Shown: positions 21,433 to 31,827 of the stretch, piece by piece | Layout of the letters: every line of letters begins with the position of its first letter | Position numbering within the stretch: position 1 is the first letter of the stretch | From: Phaeoceros laevis | Lineage: Eukaryota > Anthocerotophyta > Anthocerotopsida > Notothyladales | Length of the DNA: 39,006 bases | Direction: 5' to 3' | Assembly: GCA_049999765.1 (NCBI GenBank) | Contig: JBNGIQ010008443.1 | Coordinates: forward strand, 1 to 39,006 | Program-made: the position numbers and the translations under genes | Notes under the pieces: generated by a model | Told to the model about the DNA's origin: nothing | What the model saw: the letters and a program-made list of their open reading frames with translations, nothing else | Database searches by the model: none

Positions 21433-22187
21433 GCGAAGCAACTGGTTTCAGCGATGGTTGAGTTGCATTATTCAAGTATATATTTTTTATAATTATAATT
21501 CATTATACTGGAATACACTGTTTCATACGGCCGTATGACTCACCCCTTCAGAAAGCTTTTCGGCTTTTCGGTAACTAAGCTAGTGGTACGTTTTATTGAT
21601 TTTATTGTATTTTGAATTTTTGAAGTAGCTCTTGTGATAAGTGTTACTCCTCGTTATATGTGAAGACAATGCCTTTCGCCAATGAGTAACCTATATCGAG
21701 GATGTGAAGACAATGCCTTTCGCCAATGAGTAACCTATATCGAGGATTCCATGGACTGTACATGTATAAATCTAGGTTGCTAATCTTGGTAAAGAAACGC
21801 GTTTGAAATATACGTCTTGTTACCGAAACAGACGTATGTTTCCTAACTCAAGTTCCAATTATTATATTTAAAAAAACAAAAAAATTAAAAACGGAAACAT
21901 CTCCGTTACCGTTTCAAACCTAAGTTGCAGGTAAGAAACACTCTCCGCTCTACAACCCTAAAGGACCAGTTGCACTTACGTGCAATTCGCGGGCTGTAAG
22001 TGCAATTCGCGGGCTGGCTACCAAGCCAGCCCCGTTCGAATTGCTGAGCGCCAGGTGATAAACGACAGCGAGTTCTTAGTCAACCCTGTACTGTTACTGT
22101 ACCCTTTTGCCTCTCAGTAAAGAGCAGTGCTGGTTAATCCACAGACAGATGAGGGCAGAGTCCAGAGTCCAGACAGCCCGAACCAAC
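21433..22187. repeat. Non-coding region with tandem duplications upstream of PQQ copy 2
   Basis: A 44-bp unit is perfectly duplicated in tandem at 21658-21701 and 21702-21745. A 17-bp sequence, GTGCAATTCGCGGGCTG, recurs at 21980-21996 and 22000-22016 and runs into a hairpin with arms GGGCTGGCT and AGCCAGCCC at about 22010-22031. No gene is seen. The last 100 bases should hold the promoter and leader of the PQQ copy, but no TATA box is evident. Confidence 0.6.
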
Positions 22188-23759
22188 ATGGCAACAGCAG
22201 GATTGGCACTGCTGCTGATCTTCATCCTTGTCCCACTTGTGGCATTTTCCCAGAGCGATGCGGTAACAGTGGAACCGCTAACCAGTCAGTCAGTCAGTCT
22301 TCCGATGCCTGTAACGTAGACAGTGCTCCAGCAGCTGCTCACTCACAAACTCGATACACTTCGTTGTTGAAGCAGCTGCGCTCATTGGTGTTGCTGTTGC
22401 GGTTGCATTGCAGTGGTTAAATCATGGAGGCGGCATCAAAAACTGGAAGTACGCCAAGGGAGAGCGCAAAATCAGCACAGCAACAGCGCAGAGATTGGCG
22501 CCCCGGTGGGAGTTTGTGGCTAGGGTGGACATCTCCGCCACTCCGGCAATCTTCAAGGGGACTGTCTACTTCCCGAGCTTCAACGGCTTCGTGTACGCGG
22601 TGGAGCAGAGCACAGGATCCCTTGTGTGGAGCAAGAATCTGACCGAGCTCACCGGATTCACCACTGGCGCGCTCCTTTCTCGGTATCCTTGGTAGGGTTT
22701 TTGCAAGCTTGTGACTGACAAGCTCGGATTCAAGCATTTCCTAATGCTGGATTGCTGCATCCAGGTCGGAGTGTGGTGACCTGCAGGGCCACCCCGGTGG
22801 TGTATGACACTGTCCTCCTGCTAGGCCTGATCGGGCCAGGAGCCGTGCTTGCCCTAAACCGGCTCACAGGCAGCTTGCTGTGGAGCCGAGTGCTGGACGA
22901 CCATCCCTATGCCGTTGTCACGCAAGGTGGAACCGCCTACAAGGGGTAAGGGTGCGTGCTCACATATTCCTGAGACTCTCATCTCATACCACCCTGGTGA
23001 TGAGCTGAGCTGCTTCAAGAAATGAAATGGTGCAGGTTCTACTACATCGGGGTGTCGTCGTCAGAGGAAGGAGTGGCCGCCAACCCCGCCTACAACTGGT
23101 GCAGCTTCATCGGGAGCATGAACAAGGTGGACATCAAAAGCGGCAGGGTGGCGTGGAAGACGCTCACATTGCCAGACAACCATGGCAGCACGGGCCTGTA
23201 CGCCGGTGGCGCGGTGTGCGGAAGCAGCCCGGCCATCGACGAGCTCCGGCAGCTCGTCCACATCGGCACCGGCAACATCTACCGAGCTCCTCCCGCCATC
23301 ACCGCCTGCGCGGAGCAGCTGGAGAAGGACTTGAAGGAGAAGAGAAACGTAACCGGTGGGGCACCCGATCCTTGTGCCTGAGAACCTGAGCAACGGGGTG
23401 GTGGCATCGGAGCTCGGGAGCGGGCGCGTGCGTTGGGGCAGGAGCCTGGGAGGGTTCGACGCCTGGACGGTGGCACGCTTCGGCTCCGGGGAGGTCCGGT
23501 GGACAACACCTTGGCATCCGGTACCCTCACTGTAGCCAACGGAGCAGTGCTTGGTAGCAGCAACGCCCCAGGCGGGGATGTGTTTGCCTTGGACGCCAAG
23601 ACGGGCGCTGTTCTGTGGCACTCCGGCACGCCCGTGGGAACTGTGGGAGGAGGCTTCTCCGTTTCCCGAGGCTGCGCGTATGTGGGATCCGGCTATGCAC
23701 AGGGGAACGGCGCCCGTGGGACGCCAGGAACCTCCCTCTACGCCTGCTGCGGGGCATAG
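22188..23759 (+). pseudogene. PQQ-type beta-propeller protein copy 2, decayed
   Basis: This copy keeps the four-exon plan of copies 1 and 3: signal-peptide exon 22188-22262, exon from 22414, exon to 22945, and last exon from about 23034. It is broken in several places. At the end of exon 2 the position of the donor used in the sister copies is preceded by an in-frame TAG, and other donors need a shifted acceptor. In exon 4 a 5-bp deletion relative to copy 1 (near 23374) brings a stop at 23379-23381. Beyond this, about 360 bp is missing: sequence after FDAWTVA joins directly to the blade GSGEVRWTTP and then, in another frame, to TLTVANGAVLGSS and the C-terminus. At least two blades are lost. 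A functional product is very unlikely, though the reading up to 23381 remains open. Confidence 0.82.
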
Positions 23760-23870
23760 CCTGTTCTAGGGTTTGGAGCTCGGGTAGGAAGGAAGACACA
23801 AACAGACGAGAATGTCACGAAATGGATTGCGGAGAAAACAACTTGGATTGCATCACTGTTGTTTCTGTTG

Positions 23871-25574
23871 CTAAGAAGGAGATGGAGAAGCAGTGCTACG
23901 TCGGCGAACAGTGACGGGCAAGCCGTCTTTCATGGGCATGGTGAGCGCCACCCTGTAGATGGGCTGGTAATCCGCTGGGGTGACAGTGAAGGTGAAGTCC
24001 CGGATGAAGGCCGCGGCTACGAACTTCATCTGCAGCATGGCCATGTCCTTGCCCAGGCACACTCGGGGGCCCGCCTGGAACGCCGGGAACTTGAACGAGT
24101 TGGCAGGCTGGCACTCGCCCTTCACTAGCCATCTGCTGGGCTTGTATTCCAGGCAGTCGGGTCCCCAGATGCTCTCCATCCTGCCCATGGCGTAGGGGTG
24201 GTACCCCACCCGGGCGCCTTTGCACACCTTGGTGCCGTCGGGGAATATGTCGTCCTCCTTGGCCATCTTGGTGTCCACAGGCACAGGCGGGTAGAGGCGC
24301 ATGGACTCGGACAAAGCGGCTGTGAGGTAGTGCATCTGCTTTAGCTCGTCGTAAGACAGCACCTGCTCCTCCTCTCGGTCTTCTTTTCTGGCTTGCAAGA
24401 CGGTGAGGATCTCGGAGTGGATGGATTTCTCCACCTCAGGGTGCTGGGACAGCAGCCAGAAGAACCAGGACAGGGCCACCGAGGAGGTGTCCCTGCCCGC
24501 CAGGATGAAGCTGATGACAATGTCGCGCAGGAACTCGTCGGCGAAGCTGGTTGATGATATCTGCTGCTTGCCCTGGGAGGAGGAGGACCACGTCTCCTGC
24601 AGCTCCTTGGCTTGCTCGCTGTGCTGGTCCGACTCCACCAGGCGGATGAATCGCGACAGCAGGTCCAGGTGCTGGGGACCTGCTCCGCTGTGCGCCAGCT
24701 GCTTCCTGCGGGTGCGGATCACCGAGGTGGCGAAATCGTTCACCACCTCGATGGCTTCTCGCAGCTTCTTCTCCGAGCCCACGTTGAGCGCGCGCTTGGT
24801 CTTCCACACCAGCGGCACCAGCGTCATGAGGCGCCCCACACTCAGGGCCGTGGCCGCGTCGAACGCCTTGACGAATTCAGCTCCCGCCGAGGCTTGCTGC
24901 CCCGCAGAGCTTGTTGGCTCCTCCAGGCACGCCGGGTCCACTCCGAAGGCGATGAAGCAGACGGTGTCGAAGGAGAGGCGCATGAACATGCTTTGGAGGT
25001 CGATCACCTTGGACTCCTCCCCTGCTGCTGCTGCTGCCTTGTCCAGAAACGGGAGCAGTCTCTTGCGGGTCTCTGTCTCCAGAGTGTCGAACACCAGTTC
25101 CCGCAGGGAGCGCGTGGTGAACTCCTGGCTGGCCACTTTGCGTTGCACCCGCCACAGCTCGTTGTCCGCGCTGAAGATGCCCTTGCCCATGAGCTCTTCG
25201 AAATTGTCGCTGAAGAAGGAGCCTTTGGGGTAGTTGTCGAAGCGTCTCATCAAGATGTGCTCCACGTTCACCGGGTTGGCCGTCATGAACATGACGGTGC
25301 CTTCGGGCCTCACGCTCCGGATGGTGTGAGTCGGTGAGGATTTCAGGTTCTCCGTGACCCAGTCCAGAATTCGGTGCTTGTTGGCCAGGATCTGGAGGAC
25401 GGAGCCAAAAACAGGATATATCACCGGGATGTTCTTCCCATAGCGAGGGTGGTTCCTCCACCGAAAGTAGGTCCAAACCAGGACGCTGATTGAGCTAAGA
25501 AGCACCACGCTCCATAGCTCACCCTCCACCGCCATCACCTCCTCCCCTGGGCCAGGCCCTGCCTGCTGCCACAA
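23871..25574 (-). CDS. Cytochrome P450, CYP86 clan (CYP94-like)
   Basis: Intronless gene for a 567-residue heme monooxygenase of the endoplasmic reticulum. A membrane anchor lies at about residues 20-36. Signature elements are all present: WRVQR (141-145, C-helix), AGRDTS in the I-helix (359-364), ESMR (423-426, ExxR), KPSRW (478-482) and the heme loop FQAGPRVCLG (499-508) with ligand Cys506. The FQAGPRVCLGK form and the AGRDTSSVALSWFFWLL helix are typical of the CYP86 clan, especially CYP94, whose members hydroxylate fatty acids or jasmonoyl-isoleucine at the omega end. The substrate here is inferred only by family. Met14 (ATG at 25535) is an alternative start and lies closer to the anchor. 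The gene converges on PQQ copy 2, with 111 bp between the ends. It is intact. Confidence 0.93.
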   Translation of the reverse strand: MWQQAGPGPGEEVMAVEGELWSVVLLSSISVLVWTYFRWRNHPRYGKNIPVIYPVFGSVLQILANKHRILDWVTENLKSSPTHTIRSVRPEGTVMFMTANPVNVEHILMRRFDNYPKGSFFSDNFEELMGKGIFSADNELWRVQRKVASQEFTTRSLRELVFDTLETETRKRLLPFLDKAAAAAGEESKVIDLQSMFMRLSFDTVCFIAFGVDPACLEEPTSSAGQQASAGAEFVKAFDAATALSVGRLMTLVPLVWKTKRALNVGSEKKLREAIEVVNDFATSVIRTRRKQLAHSGAGPQHLDLLSRFIRLVESDQHSEQAKELQETWSSSSQGKQQISSTSFADEFLRDIVISFILAGRDTSSVALSWFFWLLSQHPEVEKSIHSEILTVLQARKEDREEEQVLSYDELKQMHYLTAALSESMRLYPPVPVDTKMAKEDDIFPDGTKVCKGARVGYHPYAMGRMESIWGPDCLEYKPSRWLVKGECQPANSFKFPAFQAGPRVCLGKDMAMLQMKFVAAAFIRDFTFTVTPADYQPIYRVALTMPMKDGLPVTVRRRSTASPSPS

Positions 25575-28409
25575 ACTGCCACAGACTCAAAAGGATGTCA
25601 GCAACTGATGGCTCAGCTACGCAAAGGGACAATCACAAAATGCTGAGAGGTGTCAATGAAGCGAAGCAGACCAAGAGAAGAAGGGGGCAAACGTACCTGA
25701 AACCGCAATCGAAGCCTCCAACAACACTAGAGTGCTCGCCCCTTGGTCAGAATCCTTCAGGGGGCTGAATCTATTTCTGCCGTAGAAACCGAGTAGTGCC
25801 AGCACCCACAGCAGATGCTCAAGTTGCGGCTCCGGCGGCCGGGAGCAGTCACGGAAACGTATTTCAGCCCAACAATAATGCTTCATCAGCCCAACAGCCT
25901 GCCAGTAACCGCACAACAACCTAGGGCCTGCAGCTGCCGCCTCTCTACGTCATCCCACTACCTCAAGAAGACGAGGCACAGCAGAGCTCCCGAGAAGCAA
26001 TATTAATTTCCTGAGGCTGCCAGGTGCCCTTCAGGTTGGTGCAGGGAGTCGTCATGAGCTGACGCCCTAGCCTACCCTACCTTGCTTCACGGTGTGGTGC
26101 TCACTCCATGAGGACGGCCGCACCCGATCGGCTGACTGTGCATGACCCGCTGGGCTTTATGTCATTCTGCCCCTGCAGGGGCCCTGCTCACTCTCGTGAA
26201 CTTTGCAAGCAAGGTTTGCGTAGCAGACAGGAGCCGCAGGACCATGGTGGGGCTCTCATACATCACATCAGCCTTGTGGACCAAGCGTCCCCATCCTACG
26301 GCAGGACAAATCACTCCAACCTATCGCTGGCTCCACAGGTCAGTGTCAAGTCACCATTCAGAGCACGTCAATCCTGGTACTAGAGTCCGTCGGACTCTAT
26401 CCATTGCAAACCCACCCACAAGCACTGGCATTCCAATCTGGGGTCTTTATGCCTGCAAATTGCTTTACAATCATGGACGAGGTGTGTGTGCCACAAAGTC
26501 TACTACGGGCGGGTAACACCAGCTGGATGAATCATAATGGAGTAAGTTGGTTTCATCATTGCACTTGTAGCTGGTCCACTCACTGTCGGTCCGGGAACTC
26601 TGAGCCACAATGGCTCGCAGCCCCCGCCCCCCGAAGATGCCTTGATTGACATTGCCAATCATGCAACATGATGTTTTATTCGAATGTACATATATATGTG
26701 CACCTCATGCTCCCTACATATTCCAGGCACTGAAGGCATCTTCTTACCAAGGAGCCATATGAATTTGTCACAGGGAGCAAGTTTTAGCTCCATTGATATG
26801 CACGGGGACTGCTCAAGGGATCGGAAGTCGATGATCTCCTAGGCCTGGGCATGTTTTGTCAAGTTGAAAGATACCTCGTAGGGTTCAAGCAATATTCTGC
26901 CTGACAGAACCACATTCAGTTTCCTTAAGCTTCTCTCCCTGCAGGCAAGGCAGGCATGCGTGCATACCGGGGCTAGCAATTGCAAGCAGGCCATTTTTTA
27001 GAAGTAAGAGTGTAGCCAACTAGTCTATGACACGAGTATATATGCCTGTGCTGCTGGCTTGCTTTTGTAAGCGCCATAGCTTCACGAATAGGGATAAGTG
27101 GCACCACACTAGTAGGAAAAAGGTTTGGTGGTATGCACGCTAACAAGTGACACTTGGACAGCCATGTGAAATGGCTTGGTGCCCTGTAGCCAAGTGTAGG
27201 TGTCCAAACAAAGCTTAGGCTTGGTCATTTCAAGATGCTGCTGGATGTGGACGCCATGCACTGGTACTCCCGGAAAATTCAGGAGAGTCTTTGCACATCC
27301 TTGTCTTGAGATTCTGTTACGGGTTGGCAGCCTGTAAAACCGCCCTTGCTGGAATTTGGCACTACTGTAGCAGCTTCAATATTTACTGGAAGTGTAGGTA
27401 CCCAGATGGATGGATCCAGGACTGAGATGGCAAAATGCCCAGAAGCCCGTCCTCCTAGTTTGAGCAACCCTTTGCAAAAAAAGGAATATAGCTGAGGATA
27501 CCAGGTGCCTTGAAACTCGATCTTGAGCCCCTGCTCTTGGTCAACATGAGGAGCCGGTTCACATGTATGTATCCGCTATCTTGATGCTTTGCGTGTGCAG
27601 CTTGTTGGAATGTGTCACCTCAAGCGTAGTACTCACAAGACTGGAAAGCTATCAACGTGTATCCAGGCCTGCAGAACTTTGTATGCCACCATGCTTCCTA
27701 GTTTGAGAAACTCTATGCAACTTGAGGGCTCCAGGGCAAAGCAGCAATCTTGAACAAAGAGGCAGGCATCTTGCGAGCGTATGTTGGCTCGTCACCCATC
27801 ATAGTGCAAGCATGTATGCCTGTAAAAGCGACAAGTGCTCGAGTCTTACCCATCCCCTCCTACACCTTACTTGTAAGTTAATTACAACAATGACATGCCT
27901 TGTGCTTTCACCATGGCACCATGGCCTGTGCCTGGATTATATTTGGGTCTGCATTTTGCGGGTTGGGAATATAGAATAGATTTATTTATGGTGTTTGTAA
28001 CTGGGTGCAAGTGTGCGGCTGTCTGCCAGACCGCACTTGGAAAGAGGAGGTGAGTTTCTTCCCATTAATAGACTACTCGGTTTAATTTCATGCTAAACAA
28101 ACTTGTCAGTGGTGGAGCCTGCGTATTCTTTAAAACAGGCTTTGTCTCTGATGTTTGCAAGCAGAAGTAAAGGCTGAACCATGCTTTCCAAGGGTGGAGC
28201 ACTTTGCTTGGGTTGTGTGTTGACACTCTGCACAGACAGGCACGCTAACAGATCTCTCTCTGTCTCTGATGCCACAAGGGGGCACTCCTGAAGCAGAATG
28301 TCTACAACGCCATGCGTTAGCACTCTGTATTCTCTTTTCCAAGGTTCTAAAGCGAGTTCACAGAGAATACATTCCTCTCTAAACTTGACCAACATGCCGC
28401 TTACAGTTT
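25575..28409. other. Intergenic region with diverged repeats
   Basis: No gene is supported. The first part should contain the P450 promoter. Two related units occur near 27335-27480 and 27640-27740. Both contain ATCCAGG, then a variable stretch, then TCCTAGTTTGAG, and end in a TGCAA-rich segment; a third relative lies on the same strand at about 33015-33350. An open frame of 100 residues at 28395-28093 on the minus strand lies just past the stop of PQQ copy 3 and is most likely in its 3' untranslated region. Confidence 0.45.
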
Positions 28410-30342
28410 CTAAGCAACGCAGAAGGCATAGAGTGAGGGTCCGGGAGTCGCGGCCCCCGGGCTATAGCCAGAGCCGATGTAAGCGCAGCCGCAGGAGACG
28501 GAGAAGCCTCCCCTGACAGTTCCCACAGGCGCGCTGGAATGCCACAGAATGGCGCCCGTCTTGGCGTCCAGAGCGAACACATCTCCGCCGGCGTTGTTGC
28601 TGCTCCCGAGCACCACCCCATTGGCAACAGTGAGCGGCCCGAACGTCCCGGTGCCGTCAGGAGCAGGCGTCGCCCACACAATCTCCCCCGTCAAGGCATC
28701 CAGCCGCGTCCACGCTCCCCCGGTCGTCACCTCCCCCGTCGTCACAATGGTGAAGTTCTTGGCCTCCGAGTTGGCATTGTTGACGAAGACGGAGCTCCCG
28801 TCCGTAGCCGACCCCCACAGCGGGCCTCCGCTCGTCCCGCCCGGCCCAGACACCGCGTCCCACGCCACGTCGCCGGTGTCCCTGTCCAGCGCCCACACGA
28901 TCCCGCTCTTCTGCGCGGCGACGGCCACGTCCCTCCCCTTCCCTGAGGCTGGAATGGTGAGCAGCATGGGGGCCTGCCCGAAGTCGTAGTCGTCGGCAGG
29001 GCCCGCGGGGCAGTTGGGGCTGTCGGGCGCCACCGAACACGCCAGCGTCCAGGCGTCGTATCCGCCCAAGCTCCTGCCCCACCGGACGCGCCCGCTGCCG
29101 AGCTCCAGAGCGACCACCCCGTTGCTCAGATTCTCCGGCTCCACGCACGGGTCCGGCACTACGGGCGTCGTGCGCTTCTGCTGCGCCTCCGCGCACGCCG
29201 TGACGGCGGGAGGAGCTCGGTAGAGGTTGCCGGTGCCGATGTAGAGCAGCTGCCGGCGCACGTCGATGGCGGGGCTGCTGCCCCACACCGCCGCGCCGGC
29301 GTACAGGCGGCTGCTGCCCCCGTTGTCCGGGAGCGTCAGCGTCTTCCACACCACCTCGCCCGTCCTGATGTCCACCTTGTTCATGCTCCCGATGAAGGTG
29401 CAGCAGGCGTAGGCGGGGTCGGCGGCGATCACCTCTTCCAAGGACGACACCCCGATATACAAAAACCTGCACCAGCCAGCCATGAATGAATGAACTGCTG
29501 GAACTCCATGGCCAGCCATGAAAACGAAATGCAAGAGAAATGTTGTCTCACCCACCCTTTGTAGGCAGTTCCACCTTGCGTGAGAATAGCGACGGGATGG
29601 TGGTCCAGCACTCGGGACCACAGCAGGGTCCCTGTGTGGCGGTCCAGGGCGATCACAGCAGCGGGCCCGATCAGGCCCACCAGGAGGACGTCCCCGTACA
29701 CCACCGGGGTCGACCTGGAGGTCACAACTACCACGCCTGCTCCATCCAACAAACAGGCAGCACAGCGCAGTATCAGACACTTGTAAATACATGTATTGCA
29801 TTCCGAACAATGTTGATGAACAATTAGAGGAGTGAGTTAGACAGGTCTAGATACCTATTAGGGATCCGATGGCACCCGTGTTGAATCCGGTGAGCTGGGT
29901 GAGGTTGCGGATCCAAATTTGGGTCCCCGTGCTCGGCTTGACGGCGTACAGGAAGCCATTGGAGTCGGGGAAGTAGAGGATGCCCCTGTAGATGGCAGGC
30001 GTGGCCGAAACGTCGCCCCCAGTCACAAACTCCCACTTGAGCGCCAAATTCTTGGCTGTTGCCGGGCTGATTTTTCGCTCTCNNNNNNNNNNNNNNNNNN
30101 NNNNNNNNNNNNNNNNNNNNNNNNNNNNNNNNNNNNNNNNNNNNNNNNNNNNNNNNNNNNNNNNNNNNNNNNNNNNNNNNNNCCAGATTTCCAAACTGGA
30201 ACGAAGTTTGGAAATCCTGAACAAGTTTGAACAGCAAAAACTGGATCGATCGGCAGTCTACCTCTTGGTTGAAGGACAATGCCGCAAGTGGGAGCAGGCC
30301 CAAGATGAGGAAGAGCTGCAGCAGCGCCACCCCTACTCCCAT
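28410..30342 (-). CDS. Secreted PQQ-type beta-propeller protein (polyvinyl-alcohol-dehydrogenase-like), copy 3
   Basis: Exons on the minus strand are 30342-30262, exon 2 ending at 29855 (its start is in the gap at 30083-30182), 29736-29556 and 29466-28410. Intron positions and phases equal those of copy 1. If the missing part of exon 2 has the copy 1 length (46 nt), the protein is also 530 residues. It has a signal peptide (LFLILGLLPLAALS) and the same propeller blades, for example KPSTGTQIW, LDRHTGTLLW, DIRTGEVVW, LDRDTGDVAW, DALTGEIVW and LDAKTGAILW. It is closely similar to copy 1 over the whole of exon 4 and probably has the same role. No stop or frameshift is visible. Orientation is opposite to copies 1 and 2. 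Confidence 0.87.
30083..30182. other. Assembly gap (100 N) in PQQ copy 3
   Basis: A run of exactly 100 N hiding the start of exon 2 (by comparison with copy 1, 46 coding bases including the WLNHGG motif) and the end of intron 1. Confidence 0.98.
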
Positions 30343-31514
30343 GCTGCCTAGGCCCTAGCCGATCGCTGCAACCGGCGGGCCTGCCGGCCGCCTTCAAGTA
30401 GCGACCGTACATGTAGAGCGGCCAATAGTATTCTGCGCGCCGATATCCAACGTGGACTCAAAGGTGCACGTGGTCGGTCGTGAAGTGTGAGGTGCTCAAG
30501 GTCTTCACGAAGGGGCAGCGCAAATCATGCTCCAAGTAACTACTGTGAACAAGAAACAGGCACGCCGGGCCTTCCTTGTTATAGTACTTGCCATAGTATT
30601 GGCCTATAGCGTGCGTAAGGCCGGTCCCCCAGGATGCCCATCTAGCTAGGGATGCCGGCAAAGCACGTGAATGTATCAGAGGTCTCCTTCAAGATGCCTT
30701 GTTACACTACTTCAGACAGGCTCTTGGAATGTTCGTCATCAGGACTGTGTCCAACATCATCTTTATATATTAGACTATAATCCCAGGCCCAATTGCAAGC
30801 CTAATTATAAGCTTGCCGATCTATGCTATCGGGTCCTCATTTGCAAGGGGTCTCATGTCGGAAGATATGTGGAACAACTTAGTGGTCAAGAGTCGCTAGA
30901 CTCAAAATTTATTTATTTATTTATTTATCATTAGGCGTATGCAGCCGTGAGGCGCCTTAACTGGAATGAAACATATGAGTGAATGGTCACTTTGGGAAAG
31001 CGTAAAAGAAAAAAAGATTAGAGCAAACAAAATAGCAAATCTAGATAGCTATGTCAATAAACACCTTGAAGTAAGAGAGAAGTTTTTCAAGACTCAAAAG
31101 TAGTGAAAAGATTATATAGGATATTTGGACCTGTAGCAAAAAACAGAAATCTTAAAAAGAAAGGTCGGAGTCCTCTTTCAAGAGCATATCCCTGGACGGG
31201 GGCTCCCGGTTGCCGGTCGAAAAACCTGACGGGGTGTTCAATTCCCATGTGGAGTTAGCTAAACACCATAATCTTCCTATTACTACCATCCATCCTAGCT
31301 AGTACTTGGCAGCTGGTGCTCCTGCTCAAAGGAATTCACCAGATTGACAAGCTCCGGTGGATTGACCATGGGTTAACTACATGTGTCCAGCGTACTCAAT
31401 TGCTAGCGAAGCGGGGTTATCTAACAAGTGTAAAAGCTTGTCAGGATGAAGCTCCGGATGGAGCCATTTGCAGGAGCCATCGAGGATGTTGTAAGCCACA
31501 ATGTGGCAATAACG
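30343..31514. other. Intergenic region with ATTT microsatellite
   Basis: The promoter of PQQ copy 3 should lie in the first few hundred bases; no good TATA box was seen. A run of ATTT units occurs at about 30907-30928. Nothing coding is supported. Confidence 0.5.
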
Positions 31515-31600
31515 AGTATGTTAAAGGAAGCCGGGAGCACCGGGTTATGGTATTAGCACGGGTAATGCTACCCGGTGCGACCGCCTTCCTTTAACATACT
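31515..31600. repeat. Hairpin 1 of a fold-back repeat
   Basis: Arms of 30 bp at 31515-31544 and 31571-31600 share AGTATGTTAAAGGAAG and GCACCGGG exactly, with a few mismatches between, around a 26-base loop. It directly abuts a larger inverted repeat. Confidence 0.85.
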
Positions 31601-31827
31601 TAAAGGGAATCGGCGAGTTATAAAGCCCCCGCGAGCCCCGGGATTATGAGCGTAATCCCGCGACTTGCAGGCATAATGTGCTACCCGGCCCCGCGACTTG
31701 CAAGCATAATGTGCTACCCGGCGTTGGTAGTAATGTGCTACCCGGTGCTAATCTCCATAAAGGAGCGGGATTACGCTCATAATCCCGTGGCGAGCGCGGG
31801 CTTTATAACAAGCCGGTTTCCTTTAAG
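31600..31827. repeat. Large inverted repeat (fold-back element) with internal tandem units
   Basis: Arms of about 63 bp at 31600-31661 and 31765-31827 pair with roughly 85-90% identity. The inner part, GGGATTATGAGCGTAATCCC and flanks, is exact, and itself nearly palindromic. The spacer holds two tandem copies of a unit of about 33 bp (CGCGACTTGCA(G/A)GCATAA, then TGTGCTACCCGG) and a third partial copy near 31727-31744. The structure lies immediately next to the 3' end of the F-box frame at 31803. No protein is encoded. It resembles a Foldback or MITE-type element; no target duplication was identified. Confidence 0.82.

Noticed and set aside
24403-25233. Long plus-strand open frame of 276 codons
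   Set aside because: It is antisense to the P450 gene and arises from its GC-rich codons; the P450 motifs are on the other strand.
26108-26516. Overlapping plus-strand frames of 91 and 124 codons
   Set aside because: No recognisable domain, and no splice or promoter context; composition looks like chance.
28093-28395. 100-codon minus-strand frame directly after PQQ copy 3
   Set aside because: Probably 3' untranslated sequence; no domain and no independent promoter signs.
28657-29472. Open frame of 271 codons on the minus strand, Arg/Gly-rich
   Set aside because: It is an out-of-frame shadow of PQQ copy 3 exon 4; its composition is typical of a shifted GC-rich exon.
31515-31827. Possible CRISPR-like array because of repeated 33-bp units
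   Set aside because: There are only two and a half adjacent units without unique spacers, in a plant genome; it is part of a fold-back repeat.
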